Assembly (NCBI GenBank): GCA_001689445.1
Contig: LUJN01000029.1
Span: forward strand, 1 to 39,749
Source: Bacteroidales bacterium M3
Lineage (GTDB): Bacteria; Bacteroidota; Bacteroidia; Bacteroidales; Muribaculaceae
Length of the DNA stretch: 39,749 bases
Reading direction: 5' to 3'
Shown here: piece after piece, positions 1 through 8,554 of the stretch
Numbering within the stretch: position 1 is the first letter of the stretch
How the letters are laid out: each line of letters starts with the position of its first letter
Position numbers and translations under genes: made by a program
The notes under the pieces: generated by a model
Told to the model about the DNA's origin: nothing
What the model saw: only the letters and a program-made list of their open reading frames with translations
The model's database searches: none

Positions 1-10
1 TTTGCTTTGC

Positions 11-122
11 TTAAGTGAACAGCATTGGGTCGCGTCCCTACTCCTTTATCTGCAATCTATCGGGTTTTGCAACACCCCTTCTACCTCACCTTAAGTGAAC
101 AGCATTAGGTCGCGACCCTACT
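11..122. repeat. Two direct copies of a palindrome-bearing intergenic repeat
   Basis: Two near-identical units of about 31 nt lie 80 bp apart (11-41 and 91-121). Each starts TTAAGTGAACAGCATT and runs into a GGTCGCG(A/T)CC core and CCTACT. They differ at two positions. In the second copy the core GGTCGCGACC is a perfect 10-bp palindrome. A third copy lies inverted at 39711-39737. No ORF covers them. They look like members of a dispersed intergenic repeat family; function unknown. Confidence 0.8.
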
Positions 123-222
123 TTTGGTTTACACCGATAAATTGGCAGCCATTCTTTTATTAATCATTCTAAAGAATGGTGAGCGGGCGTGAACGGGAAG
201 TGCCCATATGGGGAATTTTTAG

Positions 223-230
223 TATCTTTG
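223..230 (+). promoter_or_regulatory. -7 promoter box for uvrA
   Basis: TATCTTTG matches the Bacteroidetes TAnnTTTG -7 element. Transcription would start at about 236-238, almost on the first ATG (239). This favours the in-frame ATG at 251 as the real start of uvrA. No clear -33 TTTG box is seen. Confidence 0.6.
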
Positions 231-238
231 TAAGTTAA

Positions 239-3040
239 ATGAATCTGCAAATGACCGAAAAAAACATATATATAAAGGATGCGAGGGTCAACAACCTGAA
301 GAATGTCAATGTCGAGATACCGCGCAACCGTCTCGTGGTGGTGACGGGGCTGTCAGGGTCGGGCAAGTCGTCGCTTGCCTTTGACACGCTCTATGCCGAG
401 GGGCAGCGACGCTATGTCGAGAGCCTAAGCGCATACGCACGCCAATTTATGGGCAAGATGGCAAAACCGGAGGTGGATTTCATCAAGGGATTGCCACCGG
501 CCATTGCGATAGAGCAGAAGGTCAACACGCGCAACCCGCGAAGCACCGTCGGCACCTCGACCGAAATATACGACTACATGCGCCTGCTGTTCGGGCGCAT
601 CGGCAAAACCTATTCGCCCGTCTCGGGGGAGATGGTCAGGAAACATTCGGTCGATGATGTCGTGAATGCCGCCCTCGCCTACCCCGAGGGGACACGCATC
701 GCGGTCGCCGCGCCGATAATGCTCCCCGAGGAGCGCAAGCTGTCGACGCAACTCGACATATACATGAAAGAGGGGTTCTCGCGACTCGTCAACCGTGAGG
801 GGCAGTTTGCCTCAATCGAGGAGGTGGTGGCCGACAGCGACGCATCAGCCGACGGGTGGATGCTGCTGGTCGACCGGCTCGCCGTGCACCACGAGGGGGA
901 CGAGCTGAGCCGCCTTGCCGACTCGGTGGAAACCGCATTTTTTGAGGGGCACGAGGAGTGTGTGCTCGTCGTGTGGGCCGACGATGGGGTGAAAAACCTG
1001 CCGTTCTCCAAGCGGTTTGAGGCCGACGGGATAACGTTCATGGAGCCAAACGACCTGATGTTCAACTTCAACAATCCCTATGGCGCATGCCCGACATGCG
1101 AAGGATTCGGCAAAGTCATCGGCATTGACGAGGCACTTGTCGTGCCAAATCCCACGCTGTCGGTCTATGACGACGCCGTAGTGTGCTGGCGCGGCGAGAA
1201 AATGAGTGAGTGGAAGCGCGAGCTTATCCACATGGCGCCACACATCGGATTTCCGATACACCGCGCCTACTGCGACCTATCGGAACGCGAGAAGTCGATA
1301 TTGTGGCACGGCAGCGGCTCGTTCCGTGGCATCGACGGCTTCTTCAAGATGATTGAGGAGAACCAATACAAGATACAGTATCGCGTGATGCTCGCCCGCT
1401 ATCGCGGCAAGACGGTGTGTCCCGACTGTCACGGCAACCGACTGCGCAAGGAGACGGCCTACATCAAGGTCGGGGGGCGCACGATTTCCGACCTCGTGAA
1501 GCTCCCCGTCACGACGCTGCGCGAGTTTTTTGAGCACCTGCAACTCGACGCAACCGACTCCAAGATTGCCGCGCGGCTGCTTGTCGAGATAAAAAACCGC
1601 CTGCGGTTTCTTTGTGACGTGGGTCTGGGATATCTCACGCTCGACCGCATGTCGTCCTCGCTCTCGGGTGGCGAGAGCCAGCGCATCAACCTCGCCACAT
1701 CGCTCGGGAGCAGCCTTGTCGGCTCGCTCTATATACTTGACGAGCCGAGCATCGGCCTGCACTCACGCGACACACAGCAACTCATCGGAGTGCTGCGCCA
1801 ACTGCAGTCGCTCGGCAACACGGTCGTTGTCGTCGAGCATGACGAGGAGATAATGGAGGCCGCCGACTACATCATTGACGTAGGGCCTGACGCGGGACGT
1901 CTCGGCGGCGAGATTGTCTATCAAGGTCCCGCCTCGGAGATCACCAAGGCCGAAGGCAGCTACACGATGCAGTATCTCACCGGCAGGAAGTCAATCCCTG
2001 TGCCCGCACGACGCCGCAAGTGGAACAGCTACATCGAGGTGAAGGGCGCACGCGAGCACAACCTGAAGGATATCGACGTCAAATTTCCGCTCAGGGTTAT
2101 GACTGTCGTCACGGGCGTGAGCGGTTCGGGCAAGTCGACCCTCGTGCGCGACATACTCTATCGCGCCCTTATGCGCCATCTCGACGAGCCGGGCGATGCT
2201 CCAGGCATCTTCAAGGGGCTGTCGGGCGACCTGTCGCGCATCACTGCGGTGGAGTTCGTAGACCAGAACCCCATCGGCAAATCAACGCGCAGCAACCCCG
2301 CGACCTACCTGAAAGCCTACGACGAGATACGCCGCCTATTTGCCGACCAGCAGGGTGCGAAGCAGATGGGAATCCCGGCTGGATATTTCTCATTCAACGC
2401 CGAGGGTGGCCGATGCGAGGAGTGCAAGGGAGAGGGCACGATAACCATCGAGATGCAGTTTATGGCCGACATCACCATCCCATGTGAGGAGTGCCACGGC
2501 AAGCGGTTCAAGCAGGAGGTGCTCGACATCGAATACCGTGGCAAGAACATCTATGACGTGCTAAACATGACGGTCAACCAGGCCATCGAATTTTTCAGCG
2601 AGACATCCGGCTCCATCGAGAAGAAAATCGTAAAGCGGCTGAAGCCGTTGCAGGATGTCGGACTGGGATACATCAAGCTCGGGCAGTCATCATCCACCCT
2701 ATCGGGCGGCGAGAACCAACGCGTCAAACTCGCCTATTTCCTTGCCGGCGAAAAGCCGCAGCCCACGATGTTTATCTTCGACGAGCCGACCACCGGCCTG
2801 CACTTCCACGACATCAACACGCTCATGGACTCGTTCAACCGCCTTATCGCGCAAGGGCACACGGTAGTCATCATCGAGCACAACATGGACGTGATAAAGT
2901 GTGCCGACCACGTGATAGACATCGGCCCCGAAGGGGGCGAAGCGGGGGGCAACCTCGTCATTGCCGGAACTCCCGAGCAAGTGGCCAAATGCAGCGAAAG
3001 CCACACAGGCCGCTACCTCAAGGCCAAACTTCAGCTATGA
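239..3040 (+). CDS. uvrA: UvrABC excision repair ATPase subunit A
   Basis: DNA-damage recognition subunit of nucleotide excision repair; a dimer scans DNA and loads UvrB. Two ABC ATPase modules are visible: Walker A GLSGSGKSS (about residues 37-45), signature LSGGESQR (about 475-482) and Walker B LYILDEPSIGLH in the first half; GVSGSGKST, TLSGGENQR and FIFDEPTTGLH in the second. The C-terminal zinc finger is complete (CEEC...CEEC). The first finger keeps only its second pair, CPTC at 284-287; the place of the first CxxC reads EADG (261-264). Length (933 aa) is normal. The promoter position suggests translation from Met5 (position 251), giving 929 aa. The stop overlaps the next gene's ATG. UvrA paralogues occur in Bacteroidetes, so this may not be the only copy. 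Confidence 0.95.
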   Translation: MNLQMTEKNIYIKDARVNNLKNVNVEIPRNRLVVVTGLSGSGKSSLAFDTLYAEGQRRYVESLSAYARQFMGKMAKPEVDFIKGLPPAIAIEQKVNTRNPRSTVGTSTEIYDYMRLLFGRIGKTYSPVSGEMVRKHSVDDVVNAALAYPEGTRIAVAAPIMLPEERKLSTQLDIYMKEGFSRLVNREGQFASIEEVVADSDASADGWMLLVDRLAVHHEGDELSRLADSVETAFFEGHEECVLVVWADDGVKNLPFSKRFEADGITFMEPNDLMFNFNNPYGACPTCEGFGKVIGIDEALVVPNPTLSVYDDAVVCWRGEKMSEWKRELIHMAPHIGFPIHRAYCDLSEREKSILWHGSGSFRGIDGFFKMIEENQYKIQYRVMLARYRGKTVCPDCHGNRLRKETAYIKVGGRTISDLVKLPVTTLREFFEHLQLDATDSKIAARLLVEIKNRLRFLCDVGLGYLTLDRMSSSLSGGESQRINLATSLGSSLVGSLYILDEPSIGLHSRDTQQLIGVLRQLQSLGNTVVVVEHDEEIMEAADYIIDVGPDAGRLGGEIVYQGPASEITKAEGSYTMQYLTGRKSIPVPARRRKWNSYIEVKGAREHNLKDIDVKFPLRVMTVVTGVSGSGKSTLVRDILYRALMRHLDEPGDAPGIFKGLSGDLSRITAVEFVDQNPIGKSTRSNPATYLKAYDEIRRLFADQQGAKQMGIPAGYFSFNAEGGRCEECKGEGTITIEMQFMADITIPCEECHGKRFKQEVLDIEYRGKNIYDVLNMTVNQAIEFFSETSGSIEKKIVKRLKPLQDVGLGYIKLGQSSSTLSGGENQRVKLAYFLAGEKPQPTMFIFDEPTTGLHFHDINTLMDSFNRLIAQGHTVVIIEHNMDVIKCADHVIDIGPEGGEAGGNLVIAGTPEQVAKCSESHTGRYLKAKLQL

Positions 3041-4422
3041 AACGGGAAAGGCACCTCGACAGGGACAAGATAGACTTTGGCAACGGCAAGATAGGGCAGC
3101 TGTTCCGCGCCCTGTTCTTCCCCACGCTCGTCGGGATGATATTCAACACGCTGCTCTGTGTCATCGACGGCATATTCGTCGGGCAGGGGGTCGGGGCCGA
3201 CGGCATCGCGGCGGTCAACATCGTAGCCCCGGTATTCATGGTGAGCACCGGCATTGGCCTCATGCTCGGCATCGGCGCGTCGGTCATCGCGAGCATACGC
3301 CTGTCGGAGGGCAACGTGAAAGCGGGACGCATCATCCTCACCCAGGCATTTATCGTCGGTACAATAACCATAGGCATACTTTGCGCCCTATGTCTCACCA
3401 TCCCACACGGCATCATATACGCCCTCGGATGCAGCCCGCGCCTCGAAGGTAAAGCGATGGACTATCTGCTGTGGCTTGTTCCGGCGTTGATGTTTGTCTA
3501 CGTGCAGTGTGTCGGCATGATGCTCATACGCCTCGACGGGTCGCCGCGCTATGCCATGTGGGTGCAGGTCATTGCAGCGGTGCTCAACATCGGGCTTGAC
3601 TGGTACATGGTATTCCCACTCGGATGGGGCGTGATGGGCGCGGCGTTGGCGACCTCCATATCATGCGTGGTCGGGGGTATACTCGTCTTTGCCTACTTCA
3701 TATGGTTTTCCGACAAGCTCAAGTTCTACCGTCTCAAGATGTCAGTGACATCGATGCTGCTCACCCTGCGCAACACCGGCTACATGATGAAAATCGGATT
3801 TGCCACATTCCTTGCCGAGCTCGCCATAAGCGTCATGATGCTTACCGGCAACTACATGTTTATGTCGATGCTCCACGAGGAGGGGGTGGCTGCATTCGCT
3901 ATCGCCTGCTATCTGTTTCCAGTGGTATTCTCCATCGGCAACGCCGTGGCACAGTCGGCACAGCCCATCATCAGCTTCAACTACGGGGCACATCAGCTTG
4001 ACCGCGTGAGCCGCACACTGAAGGTCGCGCTTCTCACAGCCGCGATATGCGGCGTGCTCGTGGCCTTTGCACTCGCCGCGGGGACATCGGGCGTCGTCGC
4101 CCTGTTTCTCCAGCCCGACGAGACGGCATACGGAATTGCTGTCAAAGGCATACCCCTATTTGCCTCATGCTCGGTATTCTTTGCCATAAATATCGCCTTT
4201 ATAGGATATTACCAGAGCATCGAGCGGGCATTGGCATCGACTGTGTACACCCTGCTGCGCGGCATCGTGCTGCTCGTCCCCTGCTTCCTGTTGCTGCCGC
4301 GCCTTGTCGGCGTGCCGGGACTATGGCTTGCCATCCCCGCCGCCGAGATGCTCACCTGCGCTATCATCGCCGTAAAATTTATTGCATCGCGTAATTCACG
4401 CCAAGACACACCGATAGCCTGA
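3037..4422 (+). CDS. MATE family multidrug/cation efflux transporter
   Basis: A 461-aa polytopic inner-membrane protein with about 12 hydrophobic segments in two repeats, typical of the multi-antimicrobial extrusion family (Na+ or H+ antiport of drugs and metabolites). The N-terminal half has the family-like stretch FFPTLVGMIFNTLLCVIDGI, and a related pattern recurs after residue 245. ATG at 3037 overlaps the uvrA stop (ATGA), so the two are probably translated together. The reading frame is open further upstream inside uvrA, but the overlap start fits the family N-terminus (short basic tail then FRALFFPTLVG). The substrate cannot be told from sequence. Coupling to a DNA repair gene may only reflect compaction, though drug export beside damage repair is suggestive. 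Confidence 0.9.
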   Translation: MKRERHLDRDKIDFGNGKIGQLFRALFFPTLVGMIFNTLLCVIDGIFVGQGVGADGIAAVNIVAPVFMVSTGIGLMLGIGASVIASIRLSEGNVKAGRIILTQAFIVGTITIGILCALCLTIPHGIIYALGCSPRLEGKAMDYLLWLVPALMFVYVQCVGMMLIRLDGSPRYAMWVQVIAAVLNIGLDWYMVFPLGWGVMGAALATSISCVVGGILVFAYFIWFSDKLKFYRLKMSVTSMLLTLRNTGYMMKIGFATFLAELAISVMMLTGNYMFMSMLHEEGVAAFAIACYLFPVVFSIGNAVAQSAQPIISFNYGAHQLDRVSRTLKVALLTAAICGVLVAFALAAGTSGVVALFLQPDETAYGIAVKGIPLFASCSVFFAINIAFIGYYQSIERALASTVYTLLRGIVLLVPCFLLLPRLVGVPGLWLAIPAAEMLTCAIIAVKFIASRNSRQDTPIA

Positions 4423-4449
4423 CGCGCTCCCTCCCATGCGAACAAATGT

Positions 4450-4480
4450 TTTGCAGCACTCGGATTTTTGATTAACTTTG
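4450..4480 (+). promoter_or_regulatory. Promoter of the cobalamin riboswitch / carboxylase operon
   Basis: TTTG at 4450-4453 (-33) and TAACTTTG at 4473-4480 (-7) with a 19-bp spacer give a near-ideal Bacteroidetes housekeeping-sigma promoter. Transcription should start around 4486, directly before the riboswitch closing stem. Confidence 0.75.
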
Positions 4481-4486
4481 CCGCAG

Positions 4487-4690
4487 AAAAGGTTGCCAAC
4501 GGTCGTCCCGACCTGCGGCATTAATAGGGAACGGGGTGGAAATCCCCGGCAGTCCCGCTGCTGTAAGCTCCACAAAGCCTTATATTCTTACAGTCACTGG
4601 AAACGCGCCTGCGGGCGTCATCCCGGGAAGACTTTAAGGTAACGGAGCAAGCCAGAAGACCTGCCTTTTCTTAAAGGTCGCGACTGCACT
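4487..4690 (+). promoter_or_regulatory. Cobalamin (adenosylcobalamin) riboswitch
   Basis: The conserved cobalamin aptamer blocks appear in order: AATAGGGAA (about 4523), GGTGGAAATCCCCGGCAG (about 4535-4552), CCCGCTGCTGTAAG (about 4554-4567), GTCACTGG (about 4593-4600), CGGGAAG (about 4624) and the B12-box GCCAGAAGACCTGCC (4650-4664). AAAAGG near 4487 can pair with CCTTTT after the B12 box to close P1. It has its own promoter and precedes a biotin-dependent carboxylase operon rather than a B12 transport or synthesis gene. Off-switch behaviour is usual for the class; direction here is not known. Confidence 0.95.
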
Positions 4691-4754
4691 CGTGGGATAG
4701 GCGCGCGATGCGAAAACATAGTTTAATCCAAGCATTTTTGACATGCTTATTGCG

Positions 4755-4779
4755 CGTGATGCACGTTGACGGCATCACG
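4755..4779 (+). promoter_or_regulatory. Hairpin just upstream of the biotin carboxylase start
   Basis: CGTGATGC (4755-4762) and GCATCACG (4772-4779) form a perfect 8-bp stem with a 9-nt loop, ending 16 nt before the ATG at 4796. It could be part of the riboswitch expression platform controlling translation initiation. No T-run follows, so it is not an intrinsic terminator. Confidence 0.45.
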
Positions 4780-4795
4780 GCGATAGAGATTGCGT

Positions 4796-6310
4796 ATGAT
4801 AAAGAAAGTATTGGTCGCCAACCGTGGCGAGATTGCTTTGCGCGTCATGCGGTCATGCCGCGAAATGGGAATCAAGACTGTGGCGGTCTTTTCAGAGGCC
4901 GACCGCACAGCCTCATTCGTGAGCTATGCCGACGAAGCGTCATGCATAGGGGGCGCGGCTGCGTCTGAGAGTTATCTCAACATAGAGCGAATCATCGCCA
5001 CAGCCAAGCATCACGATGCCGACGCCATCCACCCCGGATATGGATTCCTGTCAGAAAATTCCACTTTTGCCCGGCGTTGCAGCGAGGAGGGTATCACTTT
5101 CATAGGCCCGCGTCCCGAGACAATGGACGCTATGGGCGACAAGATATCGGCACGCAAGTGCATGATTGCAGCTGGCGTCCCTGTCGTGCCAGGCACCGAG
5201 CAGCCACTGTCATCGGCTGAGGAGGGGGCACGGATAGCCTCCGAGATAGGCTACCCCGTGATAATAAAGGCTTCCATGGGAGGCGGCGGCAAGGGTATGC
5301 GCATAGTCCGCGAGGCTGCGGAGTTTGCCGAGGCATTTGAGGCGGCATCGTCCGAGGCGGTGTCATCATTTGGCGACGGCACTGTATATGTCGAGAAGTA
5401 TGTCGAGGGCCCCCACCATATAGAGTTTCAGATACTCGGCGACAACTACGGCAACGTGATACACCTCTACGAGCGCGAGTGCTCGGTGCAACGCCGCAAC
5501 CAGAAAATCGTCGAGGAAAGCCCGTCGCCGTTCATCACACCCGAGCTGCGTACCCGCATGAGCGAAGCGGCCGTCAAGGCGGCAAAGGCCGTGGGATATG
5601 TCGGAGCGGGGACAATCGAGTTTCTCGTCGACTGTCACCGCAATTTCTACTTCCTTGAGATGAACACCCGCCTACAGGTGGAACACCCCATCACCGAGGA
5701 GGTCCTCGGCGTTGACCTCGTAAAGGAACAGCTGCGCATAGCATCCGGCGAGCCGCTCCACCTGACACAAGAGGAGCTATCCCAACGTGGCCATGCCATC
5801 GAGTGCCGCATCTGCGCCGAGGACACAGACAACGGGTTTATCCCCTCCCCCGGCATAATAAAACAGCTCGTGCAGCCCAACGGAATCGGCGTGCGCATCG
5901 ACAGTGCCGCCTACGAGGGTTATGAGATACCCGTCTACTACGACCCGATGATAGGCAAGCTCATCGTGTGGGCCACTACGCGCCAGTTTGCAATCGAGAG
6001 GATGAAGCGTGTGCTGTGGGAGTACCGCATCACGGGGCCGAAAACCAACATCAACTACCTGCGCCGCATCATGGATGTGCCCGATTTTGCCGATGGAGAT
6101 TATGACACATCGTTCATACTGAAAAACGAAGCCCTGTTGCGTCCCCACGAAAACGAGGGCGACCGCGAGCATGAGGAGGTGGCGATGATAACGGCCTACA
6201 TCGACTATCTGATGAACCTTGAGGAGAATGCCACGACATCGGCTGCCGACAACCGTCCGATAAGCCGCTGGCGCGAGTTTGGCCTCCAAAAAGGGGTATT
6301 ACGTATATAA
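4796..6310 (+). CDS. Biotin carboxylase subunit of acyl-CoA carboxylase (probably propionyl-CoA)
   Basis: Carboxylates carrier-bound biotin with ATP and bicarbonate. The full biotin-carboxylase fold is present in 504 aa: N-terminal VLVANRGEIALRVMR, ATP-grasp glycine loop GGGGKGM (about 162-168), ERECSVQRRNQK (about 226-237) and the catalytic EMNTRLQVEHP (about 288-298). The start chosen is ATG 4796 (MIKKVLVANRGE); an upstream TTG two codons earlier is less likely. It is first in a three-gene operon with the carrier and the carboxyltransferase, under a B12 riboswitch. The acyl-CoA substrate cannot be fixed from this subunit; the partner carboxyltransferase resembles propionyl/methylmalonyl-CoA enzymes, so propionyl-CoA carboxylase is favoured over acetyl-CoA carboxylase. 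Confidence 0.92.
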   Translation: MIKKVLVANRGEIALRVMRSCREMGIKTVAVFSEADRTASFVSYADEASCIGGAAASESYLNIERIIATAKHHDADAIHPGYGFLSENSTFARRCSEEGITFIGPRPETMDAMGDKISARKCMIAAGVPVVPGTEQPLSSAEEGARIASEIGYPVIIKASMGGGGKGMRIVREAAEFAEAFEAASSEAVSSFGDGTVYVEKYVEGPHHIEFQILGDNYGNVIHLYERECSVQRRNQKIVEESPSPFITPELRTRMSEAAVKAAKAVGYVGAGTIEFLVDCHRNFYFLEMNTRLQVEHPITEEVLGVDLVKEQLRIASGEPLHLTQEELSQRGHAIECRICAEDTDNGFIPSPGIIKQLVQPNGIGVRIDSAAYEGYEIPVYYDPMIGKLIVWATTRQFAIERMKRVLWEYRITGPKTNINYLRRIMDVPDFADGDYDTSFILKNEALLRPHENEGDREHEEVAMITAYIDYLMNLEENATTSAADNRPISRWREFGLQKGVLRI

Positions 6311-6323
6311 AACAGAGCCGATT

Positions 6324-6839
6324 ATGGAAATACATATAGGAAAACGTGTCGCCGACGTAACCCTCCAATCCAAAGAGGGCAACCGCCTGACCCTCCTTAT
6401 TGACGGCGAGCCGCGCGAGGTCGACGTGGTGATAGCGCAGAACGGACGATGCTCCATATTGATGGCCGGCAAGTCCTACAACACGGCTTACACCAAGTCG
6501 ACCGACGGCAAGAATTATGAGGTCAACACCTACTTCAGCAGCCACGATGTCAAGATTGTCGACTCTCAGGCCAAGTACCTGCGTATGCGCCGTGGAGGCG
6601 AGACCACCCAACAGGACCATATCGCCGCGCCCATGCCGGGAAAGGTGGTGAAAATCCCGATTAAGGCCAATGACATCCTTGCCGAGGGTGACATCGCCAT
6701 CGTGCTTGAAGCGATGAAGATGCAGAGCAATTATAAGGTATCCTCTCCTTGCCGTGTCAAGGCCATAAATGTCTCCGAGGGTGACACTGTCAGCGCGGGC
6801 GATCGTCTAATAGAGCTTGCCACGATAGAAAACGACTAA
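6324..6839 (+). CDS. Biotin carboxyl carrier protein
   Basis: A 171-aa carrier that shuttles carboxybiotin between the two catalytic subunits. The C-terminal biotinyl domain is plain: AAPMPGKVVKI (about 101-111), then EAMKM with the biotin-accepting lysine at about residue 132, and the closing V..GDTVSAGDRLIEL. The N-terminal 95 residues form a separate adaptor region. The start chosen is the ATG at 6324, 13 nt after the biotin carboxylase stop; the frame is open upstream but would overlap the previous gene. The carboxyltransferase follows after 9 nt. The domain is not fused to either catalytic subunit, as is common in Bacteroidetes. Confidence 0.92.
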   Translation: MEIHIGKRVADVTLQSKEGNRLTLLIDGEPREVDVVIAQNGRCSILMAGKSYNTAYTKSTDGKNYEVNTYFSSHDVKIVDSQAKYLRMRRGGETTQQDHIAAPMPGKVVKIPIKANDILAEGDIAIVLEAMKMQSNYKVSSPCRVKAINVSEGDTVSAGDRLIELATIEND

Positions 6840-6848
6840 ACCAATCGC

Positions 6849-8384
6849 ATGAAACCATTAGCAGAAATATATTCAGACTTTAATGCCGCCGAAAGCCGAG
6901 CATTGCTTGGCGGCGGCGAGGAACGGATTGCCCGGCATCATGCCGCCGGACGGCTCACCGCCCGCGAGCGCATAGAAACGTTGCTCGACAAGGACACATT
7001 CTTTGAGATAGACCGCCATGTGACCCACCGCTGCACCGACTTCGGCATGGAGAAACGCCATATCGACGGCGACGGCGTGGTCTGCGGCACAGGCAAGATA
7101 GCCGGGCGGCAGGTCTTTGTGTACGCCTTTGACTTCACTGTCTTTGGCGGCACTCTCAGCGAGGCCAACGCCGCCAAGATAGTCAAGGTGCAACGCATGG
7201 CGCTCACCAACGGCTGTCCCGTCATAGCCCTTAACGACTCGGGCGGCGCACGCATACAGGAGGGTATCGGCAGCCTCGCGGGGTTTGCCTCGATATTCTA
7301 TGAGAATACTGTCGCGTCGGGTGTCATCCCGCAGATTTCCGCAATCCTCGGACCCTGTGCCGGAGGTGCGTGCTACTCCCCTGCCCTGACCGACTTCATA
7401 ATCATGGAGCGTGAGAAGAGCCACATGTTCATCACCGGTCCCGACGTGGTAAAGGCCGTGACCAACGAGGTGGTCGACAAAGAGCAGCTCGGCGGCGCCG
7501 ACACACACGCCTCGCGCAGCGGCGTGGCCCACCTGCTGTGCAACAACGAGGAAGAGGTGATGCTAACCATCCGCGAACTGCTCTCGTTTCTGCCGTCCAA
7601 CAACATGGATGACGCCCCGGTGTCGTCAGACGCACGCGACACCCGCACGTCGCTGCCTCAGCTCGACATGGTGATACCCGACAACCCCAATCTCCCTTAC
7701 GACATCAAGGATATCATAATACCGACGGTCGACAACCAATATTTCTTTGAGATACAGCCCACGTTTGCCCCCAACATCGTCATCGGGTTTGCACGCCTTA
7801 ACGGACGCTCGGTGGGCGTCGTCGCCAACCAGCCAGCATGTGCCGCCGGGGTCATCGATATTGACGCGAGCGACAAGGCGGCGCGGTTTATACGCTTCTG
7901 CGACTGCTTCAACATCCCCATTATAACGTTTGAGGATGTCCCCGGATTCCTCCCCGGAACCGATCAGGAGCACAAGGGCATCATACGCCACGGCGCAAAA
8001 ATCGTCTATGCATACGCCGAAGCGACCGTCCCCAAGATAACGCTTATCACCCGCAAGGCCTACGGCGGTGCCTATATCGTAATGTCGTCAAAGCCCACAG
8101 GTGGCGACATCAACCTCGCCTACCCGATGGCCGAGATTGCAGTAATGGGTGCCGCCGGGGCGGTAAACATCCTCCATCGCAATGCCACGCCCGAGGAGAA
8201 GGCCAAGGCCGTAGAGGAGTACAACGAGCGGTTTGCCTGTCCGTGGCGTGCCGCCGAAAAGGGCTTCATCGATGCCGTGATAATGCCGTCGGACACACGC
8301 ACGATGCTCATCAAGGCACTGGAGGCCGCCCACAACAAGAGCAAGAGCCTCCCCCCCAAAAAGCACGGCAATATGCCGCTTTGA
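6849..8384 (+). CDS. Acyl-CoA carboxylase carboxyltransferase (propionyl-CoA carboxylase beta / MmdA-like)
   Basis: A 511-aa carboxyltransferase of the crotonase superfamily that moves CO2 between carboxybiotin and an acyl-CoA. Both halves are present: the N-terminal half has NDSGGARIQEGIGSLAG (about 135) and GPCAGGACYSPALTDFI with the oxyanion-hole glycines; the C-terminal half has DVPGFLPGTDQEH, KAYGGAYIVMSSK and AVMGAAGAVNIL. This matches PccB/MmdA rather than AccA/AccD. No membrane decarboxylase beta subunit or small gamma subunit lies nearby, so as encoded here the complex is a soluble carboxylase, not a sodium-pumping decarboxylase. Likely role: propionyl-CoA to methylmalonyl-CoA, next to B12-dependent methylmalonyl-CoA mutase, or the reverse flux. 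Confidence 0.92.
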   Translation: MKPLAEIYSDFNAAESRALLGGGEERIARHHAAGRLTARERIETLLDKDTFFEIDRHVTHRCTDFGMEKRHIDGDGVVCGTGKIAGRQVFVYAFDFTVFGGTLSEANAAKIVKVQRMALTNGCPVIALNDSGGARIQEGIGSLAGFASIFYENTVASGVIPQISAILGPCAGGACYSPALTDFIIMEREKSHMFITGPDVVKAVTNEVVDKEQLGGADTHASRSGVAHLLCNNEEEVMLTIRELLSFLPSNNMDDAPVSSDARDTRTSLPQLDMVIPDNPNLPYDIKDIIIPTVDNQYFFEIQPTFAPNIVIGFARLNGRSVGVVANQPACAAGVIDIDASDKAARFIRFCDCFNIPIITFEDVPGFLPGTDQEHKGIIRHGAKIVYAYAEATVPKITLITRKAYGGAYIVMSSKPTGGDINLAYPMAEIAVMGAAGAVNILHRNATPEEKAKAVEEYNERFACPWRAAEKGFIDAVIMPSDTRTMLIKALEAAHNKSKSLPPKKHGNMPL

Positions 8385-8487
8385 CAATAGCCGCACACCT
8401 CCCGCGACCAGCGATTCAAGTATATATTATGCAGTACCGAGAATTGAACGTTGAAAAATTATAGTTTTTAGAATCTCGATATGCAAA

Positions 8488-8519
8488 GTGCCCCGGCCGA
8501 AGTGATTCGCCCGGGGCAC
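8488..8519. terminator. Hairpin between the convergent carboxylase operon and typA
   Basis: GTGCCCCGG (8488-8496) pairs with CCGGGGCAC (8511-8519), a G+C-rich 9-bp stem with a 14-nt loop. It sits between convergent genes and could end transcription from both sides. T-runs are poor on either strand (TTTGCAT on the minus side). Confidence 0.6.
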
Positions 8520-8554
8520 GACATTTATGTTAAGGTCGGTATGTATGCTGTCTG

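Noticed and set aside
2899..3036. Longer N-terminus for the MATE transporter (46 extra codons)
   Set aside because: It would overlap uvrA extensively and adds an Arg/Pro-rich stretch not seen in the family; the ATGA overlap start is better.
4708..4968. 86-codon frame after the riboswitch as a functional gene
   Set aside because: Only the first 15 or so residues look sensible; the rest overlaps the biotin carboxylase gene in another frame. It is kept as a leader-ORF observation, not as a gene.
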